From Hyphomicrobiales bacterium (GTDB lineage: Bacteria > Pseudomonadota > Alphaproteobacteria > Rhizobiales > Rhizobiaceae): a stretch of 64,000 nucleotides of DNA. Made by a program: the position numbers and the translations under genes. The stretch is from positions 1 to 64,000 of the forward strand of contig JAFKJY010000046.1 of assembly GCA_017305835.1 (NCBI GenBank), in the 5' to 3' direction. Of the stretch, positions 29,749 through 37,856 are shown piece after piece (the first letter of the stretch is position 1; every line of letters starts with the position of its first letter). A model generated the notes under the pieces. The model saw only the letters and a list, made by a program, of their open reading frames with translations. It was not told the DNA's origin and ran no database searches.

Positions 29749-31023
29749 CTACCAGCGCACCCGGCTCATGGCCCTCGACAGCTCTTCGTCGAGCTGGTCG
29801 ATCATCGGGTCGATCTCGACATTCCCGGTCAGGTAGGCATCGACGTGCCGCATCATGATGTCCTCGACCTGCGCGAAGTTCGGCGGGGCGATCAGCGGCT
29901 TGGCGGTCGCGGCCGCCTCGTAGAAGATCTTCGCGTTCGGCGGGAAGTCGCTGTAGGGCGACGACGTCGCCGAGGAGCGCCGTGCCGGCGTGGCGCGCAT
30001 GTTCTTGGCCAGCTCGTCCTCGAACTCCTTGCCGGTGAGCTCCTTGACGAGCTCCCAGGCCAGCTCGGGCTCCTTCGAGGCGGTGCTGACGCCGACGCCG
30101 CCCGCGCCGAAGATCGAGACGTTCGTCCTGTTCTTCGGGAACACCTGGACGTCGATGAAGTCGGCCTTGCCGCTGATCATCGCCGGCACCGACGAATGGG
30201 TGGTGGTGATCATCGCCGCGTTTTCGGAGATCAGGGCGCTTTCGCCGGCATTGTTGCGGGCGAAGGTCGGAGAGACCTTGTGCTCCGCGATCAGGCTGCG
30301 CAGGAAGACCAGCGTTTCCTTGAACCTGGGATCCTTGACGTTGCTCCGCGTGCCGTCGGGAGTCAGCCTGTCGGTCCCGTTGGTCAGGAACCATGGCATC
30401 AGCGAGAAGTTCTTGCCCGAGACGACATAGCCATACTGGGTGGTGCGGCCGCTGGCGTCGGTCTTGGTGAGCTTCTTCGCCGTTTCCAGGAAGGTCGCCC
30501 AGTCCCAGTCGGCGCTCGGCTTGTCGAGGCCCGCGGCCTCGAACATCTTCGTGTTGTAGTAGACCGCGACCGTGTTCCACTCGGTGGGGAACAGGTTGAC
30601 CGCGCCCTGGTAGCTGAGGCCGGTCAGCAGATTGGCCTCGACGTCCGCCAGAAGCTCCTTGGCTCCCGGATCGAAGTTGAGGAAGTCGTCGAGATTGCGC
30701 AGCAGCTTGCGGCTGCCCAGGGTCGACACGCCCTCCGTGGGCATGGTGATGATGTCGGGCGTCTGGCCGCTGCCGACGAGGTTCATCAGCTGGTTTATGT
30801 ACTCTCCCCAAGGGTTGGAGGTGATGAATTGCGGCTTCACCTCCACCGAGGGGAACTTCTTCTTGAAGCGCTCCATCACGCTGTTCATCAGCTTGACGTC
30901 GGAGTCGCTGGCCGTGCGGATGATGGTCAATGTCACCGGCTTGTCGACGGCTGCCGCCGCGAAGGCCGGCTTCGGCGCCAGCAGGGCGCCTCCCGCCAGC
31001 ATCATGAAACTGCGCCTGTCCAT
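29749..31023 (-). CDS. Carbohydrate ABC transporter substrate-binding protein
   Basis: A 424-residue periplasmic family-1 binding protein. The signal peptide has the MDRRSFMMLAGGALL start, resembling a Tat-type double arginine, followed by PAFAAAAVDKP. Then come the MalE-like features NSVMERFKKKFPSVEVKPQF and TPDIITMPTEGVSTLGS. GGGAGAAGG precedes the ATG at 31023, whereas a much longer open frame continues through the IMPase gene and is rejected. It delivers the sugar to the MalFGK-type transporter encoded downstream. Confidence 0.92.
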   Translation of the reverse strand: MDRRSFMMLAGGALLAPKPAFAAAAVDKPVTLTIIRTASDSDVKLMNSVMERFKKKFPSVEVKPQFITSNPWGEYINQLMNLVGSGQTPDIITMPTEGVSTLGSRKLLRNLDDFLNFDPGAKELLADVEANLLTGLSYQGAVNLFPTEWNTVAVYYNTKMFEAAGLDKPSADWDWATFLETAKKLTKTDASGRTTQYGYVVSGKNFSLMPWFLTNGTDRLTPDGTRSNVKDPRFKETLVFLRSLIAEHKVSPTFARNNAGESALISENAAMITTTHSSVPAMISGKADFIDVQVFPKNRTNVSIFGAGGVGVSTASKEPELAWELVKELTGKEFEDELAKNMRATPARRSSATSSPYSDFPPNAKIFYEAAATAKPLIAPPNFAQVEDIMMRHVDAYLTGNVEIDPMIDQLDEELSRAMSRVRW

Positions 31024-31076
31024 GTTCCTTCTCCCTTTGGTTCGTTGCCGGCTCGCGGATGCTGCCGGTCTTGTCG

Positions 31077-31907
31077 TTATGTCGTGACGAGCGGGCCGAT
31101 CCCGTGCGCGGGATCGAGCAAATCCGTGCCGCGGAGTCCTTCGGAACAAATCCGGGTCATCGGGCCGCGGAAGGCCGCGCCGCAGGCGAGCAACGGCCTG
31201 CCGCCATATGGGCCGCTGCCGGCGAAGAAGTCGCTGGTCCAGCCTCCCGCTTCCGCGACGAGGACGATGCCGGCGGCGACATCCCATGGGTTGAGAAACA
31301 GCTCGCAATAGCCGTCGCTGCTTCCTTCGGCGACCTGGACGAGCGAAAGCACGGCCGAGCCGCTCCACCGCACGAGGATGCCGGCATCGAGCACGTTCTC
31401 GAGAAGCCGCAGATAATGCGCACGGTCGGAGCGCGGGGAATAACCGATCTCGACATAGGCGGTGGCAGGGTCGGCGCATGCGCTGGCATGGATCGGCCGC
31501 CCGTTCCTGAAGCACCCGCCGCCGCTGCGGGCCGTGTAGAGATGGTCCCGCGTCGGCAGGTAGACGACCCCGAGCACCGGACGGCCCTGATCGACGAGGC
31601 CGATCGAAACGCCGAACTGCGGAACCCCGTGGGCGAAGTTCGCGGTTCCGTCGATGGGGTCGATGATCCAGGTCCGCCGGCCAGGCTCCCCGCCCGCCTC
31701 CTCCCCGACGACCGCGTCGTCAGGGAACAGCTCGTTGAGGCGGGACCGGATGAAGGCCTCGACCCGCGCGTCGGCCTCGGTGACGTAGTCCTGCGGGGAC
31801 TTGAACTTCGCCGGTACGCCCCGCTCGAACAGCTCCCTGGCCAGCTGCCCGGCTTCGCGGCCTATCGAAGCGGCTGCCGTGAGGCGCAGGTCGAGTTCCC
31901 GGCTCAC
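31077..31907 (-). CDS. Inositol monophosphatase family protein
   Basis: A 276-residue sugar-phosphate phosphatase-like protein (IMPase/CysQ/FBPase superfamily). Metal-site motifs are DDAVVGEEAGGE, WIIDPIDGTANFAHG and NPWDVAAGIVLVAEAGG; all required Glu/Asp residues are visible. The GTG start at 31907 overlaps the lacI stop (GTGA), so it is translationally coupled to lacI. In a sugar operon it may remove phosphate from a sugar-phosphate or a sugar-alcohol-phosphate intermediate. This substrate is inference. Confidence 0.88.
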   Translation of the reverse strand: MSRELDLRLTAAASIGREAGQLARELFERGVPAKFKSPQDYVTEADARVEAFIRSRLNELFPDDAVVGEEAGGEPGRRTWIIDPIDGTANFAHGVPQFGVSIGLVDQGRPVLGVVYLPTRDHLYTARSGGGCFRNGRPIHASACADPATAYVEIGYSPRSDRAHYLRLLENVLDAGILVRWSGSAVLSLVQVAEGSSDGYCELFLNPWDVAAGIVLVAEAGGWTSDFFAGSGPYGGRPLLACGAAFRGPMTRICSEGLRGTDLLDPAHGIGPLVTT

Positions 31908-32950
31908 CGCCGGCTTCCTTCGTCCGCCCGGGCAGCGGCCGCGGCCTGCGGCGGCCGTCCGCACGAGCCGCGTATATTGAAGGTGGCGCTCATCACCTCG
32001 CGGCGGGGAGAATTCCCCGCCTGCCGCCGCAACTGGGCGAGCAGCCGGTCCACGGCCATGCGCCCGATCTCGGTCGTCGGCTGGGCGATCGTCGTCAGGG
32101 CGGGCCGGAACAGGGCCGCGCCGTCGAAATCGTCGAACGCGATGATGGAGATGTCTTCCGGGCAGCGCAGGCCGATCTCCTGCACCGCGCGCAGGATGCC
32201 GAGCGCCATCAAATTGTTGGAGGCGAACACCGCGGTGGGGCGGTTGGCGCGGCGCAGCAGGCCGAGGCCGGCCCGATAGGCGTCCTCGTGGCGGAAATTG
32301 CCGTGGCAGACGAGATCCTCGTCGAAAGTGAGGCCCGCGGCTGCGAGCGCCTGCCTGTAGCCGGCCAGTCGCTCGCGGCTGGTCGAGAGGTGCTGGGGAC
32401 CGACGATCGCCCCGATGCGGGTATGTCCCAGGCCCAGGAGATACTCGATGCCCTGGCGGCTGGCCTCCAGATTGTTGACGACGATGGCGTCCAGATCGAG
32501 GCCCTCGATCGTCCTGTCGACCAGGACGACCGGCATGCGCAGCTCTTCCAGCGTGTCCCTGTAGTCCTCCGGCTTGCCCGAGGGCGCGAGGATCAGCCCG
32601 TCGACGCGGCGGGTGCGCATGAGGCCCAGATAGGTTTCCTCCTTGCCGAAATCCTCGTCGGAATTGCACAGGATGACGGTGTAGCCCTCGGCATGCGCGG
32701 CATCCTCGATGCTGCGGGCCACGGCGGTGGAATAGGGGTTGGTGACGTCCGTCACCACCAGGCCGATCGTCTTGGTGCGCCCGTTCTTCAGCGATCGGGC
32801 GATGCCGTGCGGGTGGTAGCCGGTGTCCTCGATGGCCTTGAGAACGCGCCCGCGCAGCTCCTCGCTCACGAACTTGTTGCCGTTCAGGACGGCCGAGACG
32901 GTGGCGATGGACACCTTCGCCGTATGAGCGACATCAACAATCGTTGCCAT
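31904..32950 (-). CDS. LacI family transcriptional regulator
   Basis: A 348-residue repressor. The helix-turn-helix and hinge (residues about 1-60) read TIVDVAHTAKVSIATVSAVL and ARSLKNGRTKTIGLVVTDVT. A periplasmic-binding-like effector domain follows, with VDGLILAPSGKP and ISIIAFDDFDG. The C-terminus is Ala/Arg-rich. First gene of the operon, with the operator cluster at 32964-32997 directly upstream, so autoregulation plus control of the sugar genes is expected. Confidence 0.93.
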   Translation of the reverse strand: MATIVDVAHTAKVSIATVSAVLNGNKFVSEELRGRVLKAIEDTGYHPHGIARSLKNGRTKTIGLVVTDVTNPYSTAVARSIEDAAHAEGYTVILCNSDEDFGKEETYLGLMRTRRVDGLILAPSGKPEDYRDTLEELRMPVVLVDRTIEGLDLDAIVVNNLEASRQGIEYLLGLGHTRIGAIVGPQHLSTSRERLAGYRQALAAAGLTFDEDLVCHGNFRHEDAYRAGLGLLRRANRPTAVFASNNLMALGILRAVQEIGLRCPEDISIIAFDDFDGAALFRPALTTIAQPTTEIGRMAVDRLLAQLRRQAGNSPRREVMSATFNIRGSCGRPPQAAAAARADEGSRR

Positions 32951-32963
32951 CCGGAATACCTTC

Positions 32964-32997
32964 AGCGAAACGTTTCGCTAAACGTATAGCTAAACGT
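32964..32997. promoter_or_regulatory. Triple-repeat LacI operator cluster
   Basis: AGCGAAACGTTTCGCT at 32964-32979 is a perfect 16-bp palindrome. Its left half GCGAAACGT (32965-32973) is followed by GCTAAACGT at 32977-32985 and 32989-32997, so three copies are exactly 12 bp apart. They lie 14-47 bp before the lacI start. Confidence 0.75.
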
Positions 32998-33000
32998 TTT

Positions 33001-33379
33001 TCTACAGCTCGTCAACCTGCCGCAGTTGCCGACGCAAATCGCACGACAGCGTAGACTGGTGAGCAGTAACGAACTCGTTTGCCGGGCAAGTTGACAACGA
33101 GGCGCGGTGCAGGCCGCCCAAGATTGTGGCGCTACAAAGCGGGCTCCCGGGACTTCCGACTATTTGCGGCCGTTCGCGCGTATGGACTGAGAAACCCGCT
33201 TCGAGCGGCGAAGGCATGAGGTTGCCGCTATTCGGGATCGAAATCGGGTGCGAGTTGGCGAGCTGGGCTCAGCCGTCTTCGGCTTCTATCTGCGCAATCG
33301 CCTTGCAGGTCACTGGACCGTGGGGATCAACAACAGCATAAATGGCACGCATGTGCTACACGGAATGAGTGACACCGGT
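33001..33379. other. Intergenic region, possible decayed coding sequence
   Basis: About 380 bp between lacI and the next operon. One frame at about 33250-33395 on the plus strand (VGELGSAVFGFYLRNRLAG, then HWTVGINNSINGTHVL) looks protein-like but has no start or recognised family. It may be a gene remnant. Nothing else was recognised. Confidence 0.3.
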
Positions 33380-33411
33380 GCCGGGCCGCGGAGGTGAATC
33401 CGTGGCCCGGC
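33380..33411 (-). terminator. Hairpin downstream of NMT1-type binding protein gene
   Basis: GCCGGGCCGCGGA and TCCGTGGCCCGGC form a 13-bp stem with one G-T pair and a 6-base loop, six bases from the stop at 33418. No T-run. It is the likely 3' end of the long minus-strand operon. Confidence 0.6.
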
Positions 33412-33417
33412 GAAAGC

Positions 33418-34464
33418 TCAGTCGAGCTGATATTCGGGCTTGACCGGCTGCATGTCGTCAAACAGGTCTGGATGCTCTGCCGCGACCTTCTTGTAGATGT
33501 CGTAGTTGAGGTTCGGCTTTGGATCGAACACGGACTTGAGTAGCCCGGCCTTGACCAGAAACGGCATCGTGTCGTTGACCAGGCCGGTCTCGATGTTCTT
33601 GGTCATACGCGGGTCCATGTTTGCCCGCTTCATTGCCGCCTTAAGGATGTCGATGTTGACGCCCTCGATCCAACGACTGGCAACGTCAGCGGTCTCGTCG
33701 GTGTGCGTACGCGCATACTTCATCGCCTCGGCGTGAGCGATCCAGAAGCGCTCCAAGAGCGCCGGCTCTTCCTCGAGGGTCTTGCGCGCAACAACCATGA
33801 AACCGGTATTATAGCATTTCACGCATGGGCCGGCGCCGTTGACGACCAGCGTCGTGCCGGGAATGGTCTTCTCCGCGACCGTCGTCCAAGGCTCCCAAAC
33901 ATTGATAGCGTCGACGGCGCCCGTCTGCAGCGCGGTAACCGCCTTCGGCGGTGCGAGATTCACATATTCCACGTCCTTGGGAGCCAGGCCCACTGTGTCG
34001 AGCAGACCGCCCATGTGGTCTTCCGAGGCGGTGCCGAGCAGCAGGCCGACCTTCTTGCCCTTCAGCTTGGCGAGGTCGGCGGCGGAAGTCACCCCGGCGC
34101 TCGGCGCGGTCAGCAGCGAGGTCACCGTGAAGTTCGGCTCGTTGGCCTGGCTTTCGATCATGCCGATCGCGACAACGTCGATGCCCTTCGAGATCGCGAT
34201 CAGGAAGGGAAATGCGCCGACGGTCGTGATCTTCTGTTCGCCCGTAAGTAGACCCTGCAGGCTGTCGATGCCGCTCGTGTAGAATTTCGGCACCACGTTG
34301 AGGTCGTATTTGGCGTAGACGCCCTTCTCGATCCCCACCATGTATGGCGCGTGAGCAGTCGCACGCACGAAACCAACCGCTATGTCGTCGGCGGCCTGTA
34401 CAGCCGTCGTCAATCCCAGTGCCAGGCTGAAATGCAGCGCCAGCCCCATTAGAGAACGTCGCAT
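33418..34464 (-). CDS. ABC transporter substrate-binding protein (NMT1/TauA-like)
   Basis: A 348-residue periplasmic protein with a Sec signal (GLALHFSLALGLTTAVQAAD). NMT1-type features are VGIEKGVYAKYDLNVVPKFY, LLTGEQKITTVGAFPFLI, KGKKVGLLLGTASEDHMG and VDAINVWEPW. The start at 34464 has GGGAGG; the upstream ATG in the operator region is unlikely. It carries two operator-like sites just upstream, so it can be expressed separately from the operon in front of it. Likely partner of the two-permease transporter at 38910-41491, although it is last in the gene order. Confidence 0.9.
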   Translation of the reverse strand: MRRSLMGLALHFSLALGLTTAVQAADDIAVGFVRATAHAPYMVGIEKGVYAKYDLNVVPKFYTSGIDSLQGLLTGEQKITTVGAFPFLIAISKGIDVVAIGMIESQANEPNFTVTSLLTAPSAGVTSAADLAKLKGKKVGLLLGTASEDHMGGLLDTVGLAPKDVEYVNLAPPKAVTALQTGAVDAINVWEPWTTVAEKTIPGTTLVVNGAGPCVKCYNTGFMVVARKTLEEEPALLERFWIAHAEAMKYARTHTDETADVASRWIEGVNIDILKAAMKRANMDPRMTKNIETGLVNDTMPFLVKAGLLKSVFDPKPNLNYDIYKKVAAEHPDLFDDMQPVKPEYQLD

Positions 34465-34476
34465 GGTTTCCTCCCT

Positions 34477-34512
34477 TGAAGTACGAATATCATTCATGAC
34501 ATTCGTATATCA
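34477..34512. promoter_or_regulatory. Paired operator sites (TGATATACGTATATCA-like)
   Basis: TGAAGTACGAATATCA at 34477-34492 (13 of 16 matches) and TGACATTCGTATATCA at 34497-34512 (14 of 16) resemble the palindrome at 41841. They are centred 20 bp apart, directly before the binding-protein start, and overlap the end of the amidohydrolase gene. Confidence 0.6.
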
Positions 34513-35442
34513 TGTCAAGCGATAAGTGACTTCTGCTGTCCGCCTGAAGATTTGTGAAACGTCTCCACCTGACAGCCCGACAAGCGCTTCATCGTAGCGC
34601 TCGAGCATTTTGGAGAAGGAGATACATAAGCGATCGACGGGGAAATTGCTGCCGAACATGCAACGGTCCGGCCCGAAAGCGTCGAGGCAAGTTTCAAGGA
34701 CCGGTCGGATCTCATCGGCGGTCAGCTCACGTCCGACCATCCACAAGCCGGACAGCTTGATGCTGATGTTGCTGGCGCCAGCCAGTTCGGCAATGCCGCG
34801 ACGCCAGGCCGAAAGCTGCTCCTCCCGCGATCCGGGCGCGTTGAGGTCGAGATGCAGCGGCATGCCGCAATGGTTGACCACTATCCGCAGACCGGGCGCC
34901 GCCCGCGCGAGCGCCAGCAGCTCGCCGAACTGCGTGTGGAATAGCGAGACGTCCAGTACCAGGTCGTGCCGGCTCATCAGGCTCGCCAACCATGCGGCGG
35001 CGGGCGAGGCGAGCAGGCCAGGCTGGCTAGCGCCGTCGAAGCTCGCATGGCCGAGCCAGTGAGCGGGTATGCGCAGTCCGCGAAAGGAGGGCACGCGCAG
35101 GCAAGCCTCGATCGTTGCGTCGGGATTGCCCTGCAGCAACTCGGCCGCGCCGACTATGGCATGGGGCGCCGGATCTCGCAGCGTTTCCTGATCGAGCCAA
35201 GCAACTTCCCGGGCCGGCTCGCCCGCCGCGCTCGCCTCGACACAAACGGACGCGGCGATCTTGAAGCCGCGCGTGTCGCGCTGGTAGTCCGCCAACCTGT
35301 AGTTCGTGCGGATCGCCGCATAGTTGCCGAAGCGGCGGGGCTTCACATTATCCGACAGCCACGGATGGTGGTTGGCCGTGAGATCCCACAGATGGTGATG
35401 GGCATCGACGATGGCGAAGTCCCGCAAGGGCGCGCGCGGCAT
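34510..35442 (-). CDS. Amidohydrolase family protein, COG3618 lactonase-like
   Basis: A 310-residue metal-dependent hydrolase (TIM-barrel, amidohydrolase_2). IVDAHHHLWDL near the N-terminus and VVNHCGMP near residue 190, with GSNFPVDRL near 275, are the active-site strands. Its closest known functions include L-fucono- and L-rhamnono-lactonases and 2-pyrone-4,6-dicarboxylate hydrolases. In this operon with sugar-type dehydrogenases and an enolase-type dehydratase, a sugar lactonase is the best inference. The start overlaps the preceding gene's stop by one base. Confidence 0.83.
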   Translation of the reverse strand: MPRAPLRDFAIVDAHHHLWDLTANHHPWLSDNVKPRRFGNYAAIRTNYRLADYQRDTRGFKIAASVCVEASAAGEPAREVAWLDQETLRDPAPHAIVGAAELLQGNPDATIEACLRVPSFRGLRIPAHWLGHASFDGASQPGLLASPAAAWLASLMSRHDLVLDVSLFHTQFGELLALARAAPGLRIVVNHCGMPLHLDLNAPGSREEQLSAWRRGIAELAGASNISIKLSGLWMVGRELTADEIRPVLETCLDAFGPDRCMFGSNFPVDRLCISFSKMLERYDEALVGLSGGDVSQIFRRTAEVTYRLT

Positions 35443-36587
35443 CAGGCTGTCCGCCCCTTCGACATGTCGCGATGGGCGGCCTCGAGCGCATCGACCGCAT
35501 CGGCGATCGCCGTGCGGCCGGCCACGCAGGCTTCCGCGATGGCGCCGGCTCTCTCCTGGAACTGGATATATCCGGAATAGCGCGGCCGCACGATGCCGCT
35601 CTCCATTGTCGGCAGCGCGCCGCGGTAAAAATCGCTGAAGCGGCGGTTGAGCGTAGCGTCCCCCCAGGCGCTACGCCGCGCCGGCTGGCCGCCTGCCAGG
35701 CCCATGGCCAGTTGCACGTTCCGGCTCGTCACGGCGCCCGCGAAGGCGACCGCCTCGTCGATCGCCTTGCAGGACGAGGAAATGGCGAGCCCGGTGCCGC
35801 CGATGATGGTGCCGGCAAGGGCGACGCCCCGCTTGCGGCCCGGCGCGTTGCCGAAGCGCAGCGGGCCGGCCGCGTCGGCGCGGGCATAGGGCACGTAGCC
35901 GTAGAGGTAGGGGCAGTAGTCGGGGCCGTCGGCGTGGGCGAGCGTCTCGTGGACGTCGATCGGGTCCCAGCCGATCGCCTGCGGCGGGCAGAGCGCGTAG
36001 AGCTCGCGCAGCGTCTCGAATGCGGCCGAGGCGGCCTTCCGGCTGACCAGTCTGTCGTCCGTTTCCCTGCCGACGGGATCGCCATGCACCGCGCACAGCG
36101 ACCAGAACGTCATCAGCGAATGGATGCCCTTCAGCGCCAGCGCAATGCCGGAGCGACGGCCGAGCGCCAGAACCCCGTCGATGTCGGCGGGCAGCTCGTC
36201 ATCCGCCAGCGCGCCGACGCGGTAGGCTGAAAACTGCGTGGTGGCGTCGATCGGCAGCGCCCACATGCAGCCGCGATATACGTAGGAATCGAACGATCGC
36301 CCGACCGTGTCGGCCTTGAGCCCATCGAGATCGAGCCGGCCCGCATGCCGCTGGAAATCGACAAGGCAGCCGGACGCCGCCGCTTCGCCGACGCAAGGGT
36401 GGTCGAGCACGACCATGTCGTAGGAGCGCGACACCTCCTCGATCGAGGCGGATTCGAACTTTCGCAGCGACCGCACTATCCACTCGATTTCGAGCCCCGG
36501 CCTGTCCCTGAGGTAGGACGCCGTAATCGCGCGCAGCCCGTCTATGGCGCGCGGATGGTCCCATGTGAGTCCGACAAGCTTGGTCAT
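35442..36587 (-). CDS. Solute-binding-protein-like protein without signal peptide
   Basis: A 381-residue protein with the fold signature of family-1 extracellular solute-binding proteins (VVLDHPCVGEAAASGCLVDF, ALPIDATTQFSAYRV, GTIIGGTGLAISSSCKAIDE). The N-terminus MTKLVGLTWDHPRAIDGLRA starts directly with mature-type sequence and has no hydrophobic signal. It is probably cytoplasmic and may sense or sequester a ligand rather than feed a transporter. No permease pair of the matching carbohydrate type is in the operon. It lies between the CMD and amidohydrolase genes. Confidence 0.7.
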   Translation of the reverse strand: MTKLVGLTWDHPRAIDGLRAITASYLRDRPGLEIEWIVRSLRKFESASIEEVSRSYDMVVLDHPCVGEAAASGCLVDFQRHAGRLDLDGLKADTVGRSFDSYVYRGCMWALPIDATTQFSAYRVGALADDELPADIDGVLALGRRSGIALALKGIHSLMTFWSLCAVHGDPVGRETDDRLVSRKAASAAFETLRELYALCPPQAIGWDPIDVHETLAHADGPDYCPYLYGYVPYARADAAGPLRFGNAPGRKRGVALAGTIIGGTGLAISSSCKAIDEAVAFAGAVTSRNVQLAMGLAGGQPARRSAWGDATLNRRFSDFYRGALPTMESGIVRPRYSGYIQFQERAGAIAEACVAGRTAIADAVDALEAAHRDMSKGRTA

Positions 36588-36664
36588 CTCGAGAATCCGG
36601 TGATGGGAGGAGAAATCGAAGCGACGCGGGGGTCGCGGTCGGCTGCGGGCCGAGGCTGCCCGTA

Positions 36665-37048
36665 CTAGCCTGCATCCGGCGATTTGCTCGCTTGTAGCTC
36701 CTGCTTGAGGACGGGCATCCCGAGGATCATGGAATGCATGCCCATGACCGAGACCAGTTGGAACACCTCGAAGATTTCCTGTTCGCTCGCGCCGTATTTC
36801 AGCGCGTTGCGGATATGGATCCGCAAGCCGGGCTCATAGAGGTGGGTCGTGGCGACGTTGATCGCGATATAGATGAGTTCTTTGGTCTTGGGGTCGAGTG
36901 GTCCTGACCGCCATGGAACTGCCGAGAAATTGAGGAAGGCCTCGAAGAACTCCGGGCTCGCGTCGAGCAGATCGCCCCAGAACGGGCTCCAGTAGCCGCG
37001 CTCGGCCTCGAATTGGCTGCGAAGCCTTTCCTTGTCGGACTGTGACAT
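36665..37048 (-). CDS. Carboxymuconolactone decarboxylase-like (AhpD fold) protein
   Basis: A 127-residue alpha-helical protein. ELIYIAINVATTHLYEPGLR, HIRNALKYGASEQEIFEVFQ and MGMHSMILGMPVL match the CMD family. The redox CxxC of AhpD-type members is absent, and a conserved His (HIRNAL) is kept, so a lyase or isomerase role is likelier than peroxidase. GGGGG precedes the ATG at 37048. It lies between the SDR and the binding-like gene. Confidence 0.85.
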   Translation of the reverse strand: MSQSDKERLRSQFEAERGYWSPFWGDLLDASPEFFEAFLNFSAVPWRSGPLDPKTKELIYIAINVATTHLYEPGLRIHIRNALKYGASEQEIFEVFQLVSVMGMHSMILGMPVLKQELQASKSPDAG

Positions 37049-37074
37049 ACTGTTTCCCCCTAGTCGTCCGCCGG

Positions 37075-37806
37075 CTACATGATCCATCCGCCGTCTATTA
37101 TGTGTGTGGCGCCGGTCGTGAAGGCGGATTCGGGCGAGGCGAGATAGACAGCTAGCGACGCGATCTCCTCGGGACGGCCGAGCCGGCCCATTGGCTGGCG
37201 GGCGATGAATTCGGCGCGCGCTTTGACCGCGTCGGACTGGGAATTGATCCGTCCCTGCAGCGAGGGCGTCTCGATAGTGCCGGGACAAATCGCGTTGCAG
37301 CGCACGCCCTTGCCGACGAAATCCGCCGCCACGGCCTTGCTGAGAGCAATCACCGCGCCCTTGGTCGCGGCGTAGGCGCAGCGGCGCGGTACGCCATGGA
37401 TGCTCGACGCGACCGAGGCGATGTTGATGATCGAACCGCCGCCGCCTTCGAGCATGCCGGGAAGTGCCGCTTTGATCGTATGGAACATACCGCGCACGTT
37501 GACATCGAAGCTCTTGTCGTAGTCGGCATCCGTCACGTCGAGGATCGAGCCGTCGTGGACATGCCCGGCACAGTTCACCAGCACTTGGAACGGGCCGTGG
37601 CGCCTGACAATCGCCTCAACCGCCGCCCGGTCGGTGACGTCGAGCAGCGCCGTCGCCGTGCACACACCTTCGAGGTCGCGCAGCGAAGCCGCGACGATGT
37701 CGGTGGCAAGCACATGCGCGCCCTCGCGCGACATCGCGATCGCCGTCTCCTTGCCGATACCTGCGCCGGCGGCCGTTACCAGCACTTTGAGTTCCTTAAG
37801 ACGCAT
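37075..37806 (-). CDS. SDR dehydrogenase, 2-keto-3-deoxy-L-fuconate dehydrogenase-like
   Basis: A 243-residue NAD(P)-dependent dehydrogenase. The cofactor motif is TAAGAGIGKETA, the structural motif NCAGHVHDG, and the catalytic Ser-Tyr-Lys set lies around SVASS and YAATKGAV. The stretch CNAICPGTIETPSLQGRI is characteristic of the BDH2/2-keto-3-deoxy-fuconate dehydrogenase branch. In a pathway with a lactonase and an enolase-type dehydratase this fits oxidation of a 2-keto-3-deoxy acid. The exact substrate is inferred. Confidence 0.85.
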   Translation of the reverse strand: MRLKELKVLVTAAGAGIGKETAIAMSREGAHVLATDIVAASLRDLEGVCTATALLDVTDRAAVEAIVRRHGPFQVLVNCAGHVHDGSILDVTDADYDKSFDVNVRGMFHTIKAALPGMLEGGGGSIINIASVASSIHGVPRRCAYAATKGAVIALSKAVAADFVGKGVRCNAICPGTIETPSLQGRINSQSDAVKARAEFIARQPMGRLGRPEEIASLAVYLASPESAFTTGATHIIDGGWIM

Positions 37807-37822
37807 TGCGATGGCTCGTTAA

Positions 37823-37856
37823 TGATATACGTGTATCTAATGACGCTCGTATATCA
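37823..37856. promoter_or_regulatory. Paired operator sites upstream of the SDR gene
   Basis: TGATATACGTGTATCT at 37823-37838 (14 of 16 matches to the palindrome at 41841) and TGACGCTCGTATATCA at 37841-37856 (12 of 16, right half perfect), centred 18 bp apart. They fill the gap before the SDR start, so an internal promoter of the operon is likely regulated here. Confidence 0.6.

Noticed and set aside
31024..31515. N-terminal extension of the sugar-binding protein
   Set aside because: It reads the IMPase gene in another frame, and the ATG at 31023 opens a normal signal peptide with a good ribosome site.
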